Both the position numbers and the translations under genes were made by a program. A stretch of DNA of 64,000 nt, taken from positions 124,001 through 188,000 of the forward strand of contig JABUMY010000006.1 in assembly GCA_013327885.1 (NCBI GenBank), written 5' to 3'. The notes under the pieces were generated by a model that saw only the letters and a list, made by a program, of their open reading frames with translations, had not been told where the DNA came from and searched no databases. Each line of letters begins with the position of its first letter. The stretch's first letter is position 1. Origin of the DNA: Flavisolibacter longurius (GTDB taxonomy: Bacteria > Bacteroidota > Bacteroidia > Chitinophagales > Chitinophagaceae). This document shows, in pieces, positions 53,329-61,648 of this stretch.

Positions 53329-54600
53329 ATGACCCGCACGTTCACCGTTTTTTTTGCTGTCCTTTTTCTTATGCTTTGGAGCAACGGCGCCGTTGCACAA
53401 ACGCAGGTATTCAGTCCTACGATAAAGACCATAAAGTTCTTTCGTTCCGGCGATCAAACCACGTTCCCGGTGATACAACTGAACAGTTCCGATGTGCTGC
53501 AGCTTGAATTTGACGACCTCGACACCCGTGTCAAAAATTATTATTACTCGTTTCAATTGTGCAATGCCGACTGGACGCCAAGCATACTCACCACGTTTGA
53601 TTACATCAAAGGTTTTCAATCGACACGGATCACAACCTATCGCAATTCTTCCTTGGTGACCATTCCTTACGTGCATTATCAGGCCACCATTCCTGATCGC
53701 AATAGTGCGCCCAGCCGGGCCGGTAACTATTTGCTGCGTGTTTTCCTGAACAACGATACCTCGCAGATGGTCTTCACCAAACGATTTGTGGTAGCTACCA
53801 ATTTGGCCAAGATCGGAGCCGCCGTTCAGCAGCCGTTTAACGCCACGCTGTTTCGCACGGGGCAAAAGCTGCAACTGGCGGTTACTACCGATCAGCGGAT
53901 AAAAGTGATGAGTCCGCAGGATCTGAAAGTAGTAGTGCTGCAAAACCAAAACTTTCAAACGGCGCTATATATCGACAGGCCCACCATCTGGCGGGGAAAT
54001 TATTTTGAATACAGCGACGAGGCTATCACTGGTATGGAAGCCGCCCGTGAGTTTCGCTGGCTGGACATGCGCAGCCTGCGCCTGCGCAGCGACCGGATGG
54101 AAACACTCGACAACCGCAAAGATTCTGTTCATGTGTATGTAAAGCCCGAAAGCAGCCGGGGTGGACAGCCCTTTATTTATTACCGCGATATCAACGGCAG
54201 CTATACCATTGAAACCTTTGAAAGCATAAACCCCTTTTGGCAGGGCGATTATGCGTACACCCATTTTACGTATGTGCCGCCGGGTGGCCGCCCGGTGGAG
54301 GGCAGCGATGTTTATATTTTTGGTGAAATGACCAATTATGCAACAGATACCTCCGGACTAATGCGCTTTAATACGGAGAGCGGCGCTTATGAAAAAACGA
54401 TGTTGCTGAAACAGGGTTATTATAATTATCTCTATGCCACAAGGCCGGTTGGCGGTGGCCCAGTCAATTTTAACCAGACAGAGGGTAACCATTGGAATAC
54501 GGAGAATAGTTATACGGTACTGGTGTATTACCGGCCGTTTGGTGCCCGTGCCGACGAGTGCATTGGCTATACAACGTTGAGCTCTGTTTTTCAACGCTAA
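53329..54600 (+). CDS. T9SS plug-type protein (DUF5103)
   Basis: 423 residues with a Sec signal (FTVFFAVLFLMLWSNGAVAQ). The N-terminal domain (TIKTIKFFRSGDQTTFPVIQL, then YYYSFQLCNADW) and the C-terminal domain (GDVYIFGEM-like, with LKQGYYNYLY) match the DUF5103 family, members of which plug the SprA channel of the type IX secretion system. This fits the T9SS cargo gene at 5706. TATTTTTA at 53317-53324 is one base off a -7 box and only four bases from the ATG. Confidence 0.88.
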   Translation: MTRTFTVFFAVLFLMLWSNGAVAQTQVFSPTIKTIKFFRSGDQTTFPVIQLNSSDVLQLEFDDLDTRVKNYYYSFQLCNADWTPSILTTFDYIKGFQSTRITTYRNSSLVTIPYVHYQATIPDRNSAPSRAGNYLLRVFLNNDTSQMVFTKRFVVATNLAKIGAAVQQPFNATLFRTGQKLQLAVTTDQRIKVMSPQDLKVVVLQNQNFQTALYIDRPTIWRGNYFEYSDEAITGMEAAREFRWLDMRSLRLRSDRMETLDNRKDSVHVYVKPESSRGGQPFIYYRDINGSYTIETFESINPFWQGDYAYTHFTYVPPGGRPVEGSDVYIFGEMTNYATDTSGLMRFNTESGAYEKTMLLKQGYYNYLYATRPVGGGPVNFNQTEGNHWNTENSYTVLVYYRPFGARADECIGYTTLSSVFQR

Positions 54601-54605
54601 GATTT

Positions 54606-54692
54606 GATGGAGCACAAAGGATAGAAGGGGTCACAAAGAACACGAAGAACATCATTGTGTTCGTTGTGACCACTTTGTTTTCTTCGTGACCA
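54606..54692. repeat. Intergenic repeat of the CACAAAG/CTTTGTG type
   Basis: GGAGCACAAAGGATAGAAGG and GTCACAAAGAACACGAAGAA are followed by inverted forms (TTGTGTTCGTTGTGACC, CTTTGTTTTCTTCGTGACC). The inverted parts can fold into an imperfect hairpin after the plug gene. Confidence 0.55.
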
Positions 54693-54753
54693 AAAAAAAT
54701 TAGTTTAATCTGTAAAATTTTTCCTTCACACTCGATCTGAAAAAGGTTTCCCT

Positions 54754-54761
54754 TATATTTG
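54754..54761 (+). promoter_or_regulatory. -7 box of the SRP RNA gene
   Basis: TATATTTG is a perfect consensus -7 box. The predicted RNA begins five bases downstream, at 54766. Confidence 0.7.
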
Positions 54762-54765
54762 CACC

Positions 54766-54860
54766 GGCAGGTCTTATACGGCCAGCTCCTGCTGAACTCC
54801 CCCAGGATCGGAAGATAGCAAGGGTAGGCGGTTGTAGCGGTGCGATGTAAGTAGCCTGCC
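54766..54860 (+). ncRNA. ffs: Signal recognition particle RNA (bacterial small type)
   Basis: About 95 nt. GGCAGG at the 5' end pairs with CCTGCC at the 3' end (54855-54860). The conserved apical part is clear: CCCCCAGGATCGGAAGATAG then CAAGGGTA, with the GGAA tetraloop and the asymmetric loop that bind the Ffh M domain. It has a perfect -7 box and is followed by a T-run (54863-54868). Confidence 0.93.
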
Positions 54861-55052
54861 ACTTTTTTCTTTCTTCTATTACTCTTTTCCTCTATTTAGC
54901 TTTTCCTTCTTAAATTGCGCCTCTGAAATTTGAACCCTGGTTTGTTGGTTTACCGTTAAAACGGCAAACTTCCAAGGTGAAATATCAGGTCAGCCATTCT
55001 ATCACGCATCACTCCTGGGTGATACAAAACCTCCCGAAAGGGCCAGCACATT

Positions 55053-55703
55053 ATGAAATTTTTTATCGACACAGCAAACCTTGCACAGATTAAAGAAGCA
55101 CATGAATTGGGTATCCTCGATGGTGTGACCACCAATCCTTCCCTGATGGCGAAAGAAGGCATCCGGGGCGAAGAGGCGATCAACCAGCATTACAAAACAA
55201 TTTGCGAACTGGTGGATGGCGATATTAGCGCCGAAGTGCTGACAACCGACTTCAGCACCATCATCGAAGAAGGCAAAAAGCTGGCAGCTATTCATCCCAA
55301 CATCGTGGTAAAAGTGCCTATGATCAAAGACGGTGTAAAGGCAATCAAATGGTTTACCGACAACGGCATCCGTACCAACTGTACGCTGGTATTTTCTGCC
55401 GGCCAGGCCATTCTTGCAGCCAAAGCCGGTGCCGCTTATGTGTCGCCCTTTATTGGTCGTATTGATGATACAGGTTGGGATGGCATGGAACTGATCGGGC
55501 AGATCTCAAACGTATTTACGGTGCAGGGATTCAAAACAGAGATATTGGCGGCATCTATCCGCAACTCCAACCACATTGTACGGGCCGCAGAACTGGGCGC
55601 AGATGTGTGTACCTGTCCACTGGAATCTATTCTCGGATTGCTGAAGCACCCCCTGACCGACATCGGTCTTGCCAAGTTTTTGGAAGACGCGAAGAAAATG
55701 TGA
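55053..55703 (+). CDS. tal: Transaldolase (TalC/FSA-type)
   Basis: 216 residues, the short transaldolase form. The Schiff-base lysine is K87 in VVKVPM. The start [18 protein letters not shown] and TTNPSLM are typical. Two positions separate transaldolases from fructose-6-phosphate aldolases: Glu versus Gln and Phe versus Tyr. Here ISAEVLT and [10 protein letters not shown] have Glu and Phe, favouring transaldolase activity in the pentose phosphate pathway. A terminator follows at 55799. Confidence 0.92.
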   Translation: MKFFIDTANLAQIKEAHELGILDGVTTNPSLMAKEGIRGEEAINQHYKTICELVDGDISAEVLTTDFSTIIEEGKKLAAIHPNIVVKVPMIKDGVKAIKWFTDNGIRTNCTLVFSAGQAILAAKAGAAYVSPFIGRIDDTGWDGMELIGQISNVFTVQGFKTEILAASIRNSNHIVRAAELGADVCTCPLESILGLLKHPLTDIGLAKFLEDAKKM

Positions 55704-55705
55704 TG

Positions 55706-55884
55706 GTGAGTGGTGAGTTTCCAATTTGTTTTAAATATCTTTTTTAGCAAACTGGGGATTTACAGCAGGAAAAGCTTTCCAAGCAAAACATATAGTTCAA
55801 AAAAATATCCGCCAGTTAGCGGATATTTTTTTTTAAGATTATTGTTGAATGCTACCGACTCATCACTCATCACTCACCACTCAC
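55706..55884. repeat. Region bounded by a 13-bp inverted repeat
   Basis: GTGAGTGGTGAGT (55706-55718) and its exact reverse complement ACTCACCACTCAC (55872-55884) flank a region that holds the terminator. Related direct units lie just before (CATCACTCATC) and at 56503-56530. The right copy overlaps the stop codon of the next gene. Confidence 0.6.
55799..55834. terminator. Bidirectional intrinsic terminator
   Basis: A perfect 14-bp stem (55799-55812 with 55819-55832) with loop CAGTTA has A-run and T-run arms. It separates the convergent transaldolase and 55881-56288 genes. Confidence 0.92.
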
Positions 55885-56288
55885 GATTTCTTCTTGGGCT
55901 TTCGGTATTCCTGTAAAATTTGTTCGTTGGTCAGGAGTGGTTCGTCAAAACCGCGTTTGCGGATATGGATGGTGACTTCTTTCCAGATCTGTGGATTGTT
56001 TTTCAGTACTGCTTTTACGGTTACGGTTTCCCTGCCGTAGGCACTGTCAATAAACAGGTCATTGTTTTTGAAATGCAGCGTTGAGTCCTTATCGGTGGAA
56101 AAAATAATTTCGTCAGCAGTCAGCGGCAGCCATTTTCCATCAGCCGTTTTGCCATCCACGTTGATGTAGTTGTAAAAACCCTTTTTCAGGCTGTCGGTAT
56201 ACAGGTGAAAATAAATGCTGTCGATCTTTTGCGCAAAAACGCCGTTACCGATCACCACCAGCAAAAGGGCCAACAAAATCTTTTTCAT
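55881..56288 (-). CDS. Small secreted protein of unknown function
   Basis: 135 residues with a Sec signal (MKKILLALLLVVIGNGVFAQ). The mature part is a single beta-rich domain (SIYFHLYTDSLKKGFYNYINVDGK, abbreviated here to its start SIYFHLYTDS) with TVKAVLKNNPQIWKEVTIHI near the end and a basic tail. It is of a kind I recall among short Bacteroidota proteins without known function. Its stop lies inside an intergenic repeat, so the last residues may be variable between strains. Confidence 0.75.
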   Translation of the reverse strand: MKKILLALLLVVIGNGVFAQKIDSIYFHLYTDSLKKGFYNYINVDGKTADGKWLPLTADEIIFSTDKDSTLHFKNNDLFIDSAYGRETVTVKAVLKNNPQIWKEVTIHIRKRGFDEPLLTNEQILQEYRKPKKKS

Positions 56289-56502
56289 CCGCGATGTTTT
56301 TGCAAATTTCCGCTCTTCCGGCGGGATGCTATTGTAAGGCTTTGTTGTTTAACAAAGCATTGCTGTAAAAATTTCCTGCCAGGCTGGAGAAGCAAACAGT
56401 TGGAAGTCGAGAGTAAAGAGTTTAAAGTCTGAAAGAAAGCAGTTGGGAATGAAAAGCAGATCCTCACAAATTAGGAAAAAATAAAAGAAGTAAAGGTTCA
56501 CA

Positions 56503-56530
56503 ACTCACCACTGACCATTCACCACTCACC
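56503..56530. repeat. ACTCACCACT-type intergenic repeat
   Basis: ACTCACCACTGACCATTCAC and ACTCACC follow each other, of the same family as 55872-55884. The gap 56289-56538 otherwise holds a GAAGTCGAGAGTAAAGAG-like tract near 56403 and nothing else recognised. Confidence 0.5.
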
Positions 56531-56538
56531 AAAACCCC

Positions 56539-57180
56539 CTAATTTTTCCGTTTGTAATCGCCGCGTTTCCACGACTTGATAAACTCCGACCAAGCTGCCG
56601 GGTTAAAGATGTTCATGGGCGGGGTTTGTCCCTGGTAAACGGCCCTGTTGGCAACATTGCGGAACTGCATGGCCGTAGCGCTGGCGCCATCCGTTGGCGT
56701 GCTTTCCATCAGGATGCGGCGCTTGGCGGCGCTGTTGTTCTGGCGGGCAATTTCTATGTCATCATCCGGGACTTTCATCGTCACAAAGTCACGGGCAAAC
56801 TGTTCGGGTGAAGGCTTGGGACGAATGATCGTCGCAGGCAGGTACACCGTGTCTTCCACCAGCAATTGCACAACGTTGTATTGGTTGCCTTCAATGTTGC
56901 GGGGAATAACAACGGTTTTGGGTTTAAAGCTTACGTGGGTAAATTCAACAATATCACCTTTCAGGGCAACGATGGAAAAAACACCCTGGTTGTTGCTCAC
57001 CGTTCCCCGGTTAGAGCCTCGGATGGAAACACTTACAGCCGGAATTCCTACCAGGCTGTCGGCCGTCATCACGATACCGTATAATTGAACAACGGAATCC
57101 TTTACAGTTTCAAACTGGGCAGCCGCTTGGTTGCTCCAAAAAAAACTTAATAAAAAGAAGACGGGTAAGGCTTTTTTCAT
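56539..57180 (-). CDS. Secreted protein with CarboxypepD_reg-like domain
   Basis: 213 residues. A Sec signal (KKALPVFFLLSFFWSNQAAA) precedes a carboxypeptidase regulatory-like beta domain (LYGIVMTADSLVGIPAVSVS, NNQGVFSIVALKGD), a fold common at the start of outer membrane receptors and in stand-alone Bacteroidota proteins. The C-terminal half is polar and ends FNPAAWSEFIKSWKRGDYK. A perfect -7 box lies five bases before the ATG chosen here, which excludes the ATG seven codons upstream. Function unknown. Confidence 0.82.
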   Translation of the reverse strand: MKKALPVFFLLSFFWSNQAAAQFETVKDSVVQLYGIVMTADSLVGIPAVSVSIRGSNRGTVSNNQGVFSIVALKGDIVEFTHVSFKPKTVVIPRNIEGNQYNVVQLLVEDTVYLPATIIRPKPSPEQFARDFVTMKVPDDDIEIARQNNSAAKRRILMESTPTDGASATAMQFRNVANRAVYQGQTPPMNIFNPAAWSEFIKSWKRGDYKRKN

Positions 57181-57185
57181 CTGTT

Positions 57186-57193
57186 CAAAAATA
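57186..57193 (-). promoter_or_regulatory. Putative -7 box for the 56539-57180 gene, likely leaderless
   Basis: The minus strand reads TATTTTTG, then five bases, then ATG, the same geometry as at coaE. Confidence 0.5.
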
Positions 57194-57236
57194 AAACGCA
57201 TGTTTTATATCTCTTCCCAACGAACTGTGTTTGGGT

Positions 57237-57244
57237 TAACTTTG
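57237..57244 (+). promoter_or_regulatory. Putative -7 box for the Mrp gene
   Basis: TAACTTTG matches the consensus; transcription would start near 57249, leaving a leader of about 17 bases. Confidence 0.5.
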
Positions 57245-57266
57245 CGCTTTCATTAACAATCGGAAA

Positions 57267-58364
57267 ATGACACAACAAGATATACTAAATGCGTTAAGTA
57301 CGGTACAGGAGCCTGATCTGAAAAAAGACCTGGTGACCCTGAACATGATCCGTGATATCACTATCGAAGGTTCCTATGTTTCGTTTACCGTAGTGCTAAC
57401 CACACCGGCCTGCCCCTTGAAAGACCTGATCAAGAACGACTGTATCAAAGCAGTGAAGGCCATTCATCCTAATGCAGTTGTCAACGTTAAGTTTTCGGCC
57501 AGCACCACCACCATCCGGGCCGATAAAAAAGATGTGCTGCCCGGCGTGAAGAATATCATTGCCGTTGTGAGCGGCAAAGGCGGCGTGGGAAAAAGCACGG
57601 TTTCGGCCAACCTGGCCCTGGCACTTTCGCAAGGTGGCGCAAGGGTAGGCCTGATGGATGCAGACATTTACGGTCCCAGCGTTCCCATTATGTTTGGCGT
57701 TCGCGGTGAGCGGCCAATGATGACATCCGTTGAAGAAAAAGCGATGATCGTTCCGCTGGAGCGATACGGCATCAAGCTGCTGAGTATTGGCCTCCTTGTA
57801 GATGAAAAAAATGCCGTGATTTGGCGTGGCCCGATGGCCAGCAGTGCCATCAAGCAGTTTATCACCGATGTGCAGTGGGGCGAATTGGATTACCTGGTGA
57901 TTGACATGCCTCCCGGCACCGGTGATATTCACCTGACCATGATGCAATCGGCACCCGTAACCGGTGTTGTGGTGGTAACCACGCCGCAAGATGTGGCGCT
58001 GGCCGATGCCAAAAAAGGAATTGCTATGTTCAGCCAGGCACAATTGAATGTTCCGATCATTGGCCTGGTTGAGAACATGAGTTATTTTACACCGGCCGAA
58101 CTGCCCGGAAACCGGTATTACATTTTTGGAAAAGAAGGCGGCAAGCGATTGGCGGATGAATATGATCTTCCTTTCCTGGGACAAATTCCTTTAGTGCAAG
58201 GCATACGCGAAGGCGGTGACATTGGTGTTCCAATTATGGTAAGTGATGACGAAGTGACCAAAAAGGCCTTTGAAGAATTTGCCGGTATTGTGGCCCGTAG
58301 CGTGTCCATGCGCAATGCACACATGAACAGCGAAGAAGTAGCTGAAACGGTGGAAGAACATTAA
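57267..58364 (+). CDS. apbC: Mrp/NBP35-family P-loop ATPase (iron-sulfur carrier)
   Basis: 365 residues. An N-terminal MIP18/DUF59-like domain (1-90, VQEPDLKKDLVTLNMI, TTPACPLKDLIKN) is fused to a deviant P-loop ATPase (SGKGGVGKST, residues 102-111, and MDADIYGPSVPIMFG). Relatives carry iron-sulfur clusters to apoproteins. The C-terminal CxxC that binds the bridging cluster in classic members is not seen: after VENMSY the sequence reads FTPAELPGNRYYIFG. The cysteine in the N-terminal domain may take part instead. It ends four bases from the convergent next gene. Confidence 0.9.
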   Translation: MTQQDILNALSTVQEPDLKKDLVTLNMIRDITIEGSYVSFTVVLTTPACPLKDLIKNDCIKAVKAIHPNAVVNVKFSASTTTIRADKKDVLPGVKNIIAVVSGKGGVGKSTVSANLALALSQGGARVGLMDADIYGPSVPIMFGVRGERPMMTSVEEKAMIVPLERYGIKLLSIGLLVDEKNAVIWRGPMASSAIKQFITDVQWGELDYLVIDMPPGTGDIHLTMMQSAPVTGVVVVTTPQDVALADAKKGIAMFSQAQLNVPIIGLVENMSYFTPAELPGNRYYIFGKEGGKRLADEYDLPFLGQIPLVQGIREGGDIGVPIMVSDDEVTKKAFEEFAGIVARSVSMRNAHMNSEEVAETVEEH

Positions 58365-58368
58365 TGGC

Positions 58369-58830
58369 TCAGGCAATTTTCAGCCCCCGGGCCAGTGCGG
58401 CAATCAGCTCTTTTACAATATAGAAAAGTATTCTTCCCAGCAGCAAGCCACCGGCCAGTCCGCCTGCAAACCCGATGGGAATAAGGTAGCCGGCCGGCAG
58501 GTGGATGGGGATGAAGAGGTTAACAACAAACAAACCTGCCGCACCCAACACTGCACTTGCCAGGCCAAAAAAGAGGACGAAAAGGCTTTTAAAACCTGAT
58601 GTTAGGGAACGCTTGTAGATACCGATAGCAACTGCGGTGGAAACGAACCCCAATGCTGTCAGGGAGAAAAATAGCAGGATTAGAAATGCTGCCAGGAATG
58701 CACCTATCACGGCGGCACCAAACATGATTGAAAAAAAGACGGTGGCAAAAACAAGGAGAAAAATATTCATCTCGTCATCTTCCTGGAATGTGGGTTGATC
58801 TTGTGCAGACAACAAAAGGGGAAGAAGCAA
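58369..58830 (-). CDS. Membrane protein, possibly frameshifted at its start
   Basis: 153 residues as annotated from TTG, with a short Sec-signal remnant (LLPLLLSAQ), an acidic linker and four hydrophobic helices (for example FLLVFATVFFSIMFGAAVIG and GYLIPIGFAGGLAGGLLLG). No family recognised. An ATG at 58868-58870 would give a full signal peptide MNRFFRRIAFFVVLLLPLLL if the A8 run at 58855-58862 had seven bases; with eight it hits a stop. The gene may thus be broken at the start, phase-variable or misread. It converges on apbC. Confidence 0.65.
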   Translation of the reverse strand: MLLPLLLSAQDQPTFQEDDEMNIFLLVFATVFFSIMFGAAVIGAFLAAFLILLFFSLTALGFVSTAVAIGIYKRSLTSGFKSLFVLFFGLASAVLGAAGLFVVNLFIPIHLPAGYLIPIGFAGGLAGGLLLGRILFYIVKELIAALARGLKIA

Positions 58831-58891
58831 AACAACGAAAAATGCGATTCTTCTAAAAAAAACGGTTCATTCAGGCTAAACTATAAAATCT

Positions 58892-59545
58892 ATGTACAAG
58901 TTGCCTTATTTCAGGGAAAAAGATGAAGCGGTTGTCCTGGCATTTATCCGCCAGCACCCGTTTGCATTTTTGGCCGGAAGCGATAAAAATCACAAGCCGG
59001 TGGCAACCCAGATCCCTGTTTTTATCGAAGAAAAAGAAGGCAGGCTGTTTTTATCGGGGCACATGATGCGCAATACCGATCACCATAAAGCTTTTGTGGC
59101 CAACCCCGCAGTTCTTTGCGTATTCACCGGTCCGCATAGCTATGTAAGTGCCACCTGGTACAAAGATCCCAACCAGGCTTCTACCTGGAATTATATGTCG
59201 GTGCATGTAAAAGGAACCATGCGCTTTTTAGGAGAAGCTGAATTGGTGGATGTATTGCGCAAGACCAGCTTGCATTTCGAAGGCAACAACACTAATTCCC
59301 AGACGGCTTACGATAACCTACCTGCAGACTATCAAAAAGAGTTGCTGCCGGCTATTGTTGCTTTCGAGGTGGAAGTGGAACAGATCGACAATGTTTTCAA
59401 GCTGAGCCAAAATAGGGATGAAGAAAGTTTTCACAACATCATTGGCAAACTGGAAGCGCAGGATGGTGAGGCCAAAGGCGTGGCGGAAGAAATGAAAAAA
59501 AGAGCCGGGGCACTGTTTGGTTGTCCCCATAACAGCAATGCATAA
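58892..59545 (+). CDS. PaiB-like FMN-binding protein
   Basis: 217 residues of the FMN-binding split-barrel type. The start MYKLPYFREKDEAVVLAFIR and LSGHMMRNTDHHKAF, SYVSATWYKD and TWNYMSVHVKG match the PaiB family, named for a Bacillus protein that represses protease and sporulation genes. Whether this one regulates transcription or is an enzyme is unclear; it lacks a DNA-binding domain. The SDR gene follows 23 bp downstream. Confidence 0.88.
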   Translation: MYKLPYFREKDEAVVLAFIRQHPFAFLAGSDKNHKPVATQIPVFIEEKEGRLFLSGHMMRNTDHHKAFVANPAVLCVFTGPHSYVSATWYKDPNQASTWNYMSVHVKGTMRFLGEAELVDVLRKTSLHFEGNNTNSQTAYDNLPADYQKELLPAIVAFEVEVEQIDNVFKLSQNRDEESFHNIIGKLEAQDGEAKGVAEEMKKRAGALFGCPHNSNA

Positions 59546-59568
59546 AACAAATTAGAAACTATTCTTGC

Positions 59569-60354
59569 ATGAATTTATCGCTTGAAGGGAAAAATGCGCT
59601 TGTCTGCGGAAGCAGCCAGGGAATTGGTGCGGCCATTGCCGTAGAATTGGCGCTGCTGGGTGCGAATTGCACACTGTTGGCCCGAAACGAAGAGCGCCTA
59701 CGGGCTGTTGCAGCCAGCCTCGATACAAGCCGAGGACAAACACACAGCTATTCCGCTGTCGATTTTAAAGAGGCAGATGCTGTTCAAAATCTTGTGCAGT
59801 CGGATGTTTTCAAAACACCGTTTCACATCCTGGTAAACAATACCGGTGGCCCTGCGGCTGGTCCCATTGTTGGAGCGACGGAGGACCAGTTTTTACAAGC
59901 ATTTCAGCAGCACATCATCACCAGCCACCAGCTCACAAAAGCTTTGATGGAAGGCATGAAAAGCGAAGGATACGGACGTATCATCAATATTATTTCGACC
60001 TCGGTAAAAATCCCATTGAATAACCTCGGTGTTTCCAATACAATCAGGGGAGCAATGGCCTCCTGGGCCAAAACGATGGCCAACGAATTGGGACAATTCG
60101 GTATCACGGTCAACAATGTTTTACCCGGTTTTACCAAAACCCCGCGACTGGAATCCCTCATCAATACCACTGCTGAAAAAAGCGGCAAAAGCACGGATGC
60201 TGTTGAAAAAAGCATGCGGGAAGAAGTGCCTGCTAAACGTTTCGGTGAACCTTCGGAGATCGCAGCCCTGGCTGCCTTCCTGGCCTCACCGGCAGCCGCA
60301 TACGTAAATGGCACCAGCATCCCGGTTGATGGTGGCCGCACCGGTTCAATTTAA
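59569..60354 (+). CDS. Short-chain dehydrogenase/reductase with altered active site
   Basis: 261 residues with the Rossmann nucleotide site GSSQGIGAAIA and the NNTGG motif (NTGGPAAGP). The usual catalytic Tyr-x-x-x-Lys is missing. At that place the sequence is SNTIRGAMASWAKTMANELG, i.e. Ser for Tyr and Arg for Lys, a pattern found in a subgroup of SDR proteins. The C-terminal VNGTSIPVDGGRTGSI is typical. Substrate unknown. The kynureninase gene follows 10 bp later, so a role near kynurenine metabolism is possible but unproven. Confidence 0.88.
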   Translation: MNLSLEGKNALVCGSSQGIGAAIAVELALLGANCTLLARNEERLRAVAASLDTSRGQTHSYSAVDFKEADAVQNLVQSDVFKTPFHILVNNTGGPAAGPIVGATEDQFLQAFQQHIITSHQLTKALMEGMKSEGYGRIINIISTSVKIPLNNLGVSNTIRGAMASWAKTMANELGQFGITVNNVLPGFTKTPRLESLINTTAEKSGKSTDAVEKSMREEVPAKRFGEPSEIAALAAFLASPAAAYVNGTSIPVDGGRTGSI

Positions 60355-60364
60355 TTTTATTTCC

Positions 60365-61648
60365 ATGGCGTTTCAACCAACTTTGGCCTATGCAAAAGAG
60401 CAGGATGCACAAGATGCATCCCGGCATTATCGCAACCGTTTCTTAATTCCGCAGCACGAAGGAAAAGATGCCATTTATTTTTTAGGGAATTCACTTGGAC
60501 TGCAACCCAAAGAAACCGAAAAAGCCATCCAGGATGTTTTGGTGCAGTGGAGCCAGCGCGGTGTGGAAGGTTTTTTCAGGGGAGAACGTCCCTGGCTGGA
60601 ATATCACCGGCAACTGCAGCCGGCACTTTCGCAAATTGTAGGTGCCCTACCCGAAGAAGTGGTAGCCATGAACCAGCTTACGGTAAACCTTCACCTGATG
60701 CTGGTAAGCTTTTACCAGCCATCGGGTGGCCGCACCAAGATTCTTTGCGAAGCCAAAGCTTTTCCCAGCGATCAATACATGCTCTACACCCATGTAAAGC
60801 AACGTGGTCTCAACCCCGATGAAACCATCATAGAAGTAACACCGACGGAAGGAGAGGTGACCATCCGCGAAGAAGATATTCTTGCCGCTATTAAAAAACA
60901 CGGAGATGAGTTGGCGCTTGTTTTTTGGGGTGGCGTTAATTATTATACAGGCCAGGTCTTTGACATGAAAAAGATCACAAGCGCAGCGCAGGCTGTGGGA
61001 GCTAAGGCCGGCTTTGACCTGGCGCATGCTGTGGGCAACGTGCCGCTGCAACTGCACAATTGGAACGTTGACTTTGCCTGCTGGTGCAGCTACAAATACC
61101 TCAACTCAGGTCCGGGAGGAATTGGCGGAGCGTATATCCATCAACGTTACCACAACGATTCTTCACTCAACCGCTTTGCCGGCTGGTGGGGCAACAAAAA
61201 GGAAACGCAGTTCCTGATGGAAAAGGAGTTTGATCCAGAGCCTTCGGCAGAAGGCTGGCAACTGAGTACGCCTTCGCCCATCCAGTATGCAGCGCACAAA
61301 ACAGCGCTGGATCTTTTTGCCGAAAGGGGTGTGGAAACAGTTTTTGCCGATAATGGTAAATTGACAGATTATACCTGGGCCATTTTAAAAACAATCCAGA
61401 CAGATTTGCCACAAGGCGCCATTCAGCTTTTGACGCCGGAAAGCAGTGACAATCACAGCTGCCAGCTATCGATGCAGGTTAAAAATGGCAAACAGGTTTT
61501 TGATGAATTGAGCCGCAACGGCATTTTTGCCGACTGGCGGGAGCCCGATGTAATTCGTATTGCACCCGTTAGTTTTTACAATACGTTTGAAGATGTATGG
61601 CGTTTTGCACAGGTTCTGAAAACCGCCGTCCTTACATTTGCGCAATGA
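60365..61648 (+). CDS. kynU: Kynureninase
   Basis: 427 residues, PLP fold-type I. It splits kynurenine or 3-hydroxykynurenine to (3-hydroxy)anthranilate and alanine. The PLP lysine is K244 in WCSYKYLNSGPGG, a kynureninase hallmark; FDLAHAVGNVPLQLH before it and NRFAGWWGNKKETQF after it are also typical, as is YFLGNSLGLQPK near the start. ATG 60365 (MAFQPTLAYAKEQ) was chosen. No other tryptophan or kynurenine genes were recognised in the window. Its stop overlaps the pyrF start (ATGA). Confidence 0.95.
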   Translation: MAFQPTLAYAKEQDAQDASRHYRNRFLIPQHEGKDAIYFLGNSLGLQPKETEKAIQDVLVQWSQRGVEGFFRGERPWLEYHRQLQPALSQIVGALPEEVVAMNQLTVNLHLMLVSFYQPSGGRTKILCEAKAFPSDQYMLYTHVKQRGLNPDETIIEVTPTEGEVTIREEDILAAIKKHGDELALVFWGGVNYYTGQVFDMKKITSAAQAVGAKAGFDLAHAVGNVPLQLHNWNVDFACWCSYKYLNSGPGGIGGAYIHQRYHNDSSLNRFAGWWGNKKETQFLMEKEFDPEPSAEGWQLSTPSPIQYAAHKTALDLFAERGVETVFADNGKLTDYTWAILKTIQTDLPQGAIQLLTPESSDNHSCQLSMQVKNGKQVFDELSRNGIFADWREPDVIRIAPVSFYNTFEDVWRFAQVLKTAVLTFAQ

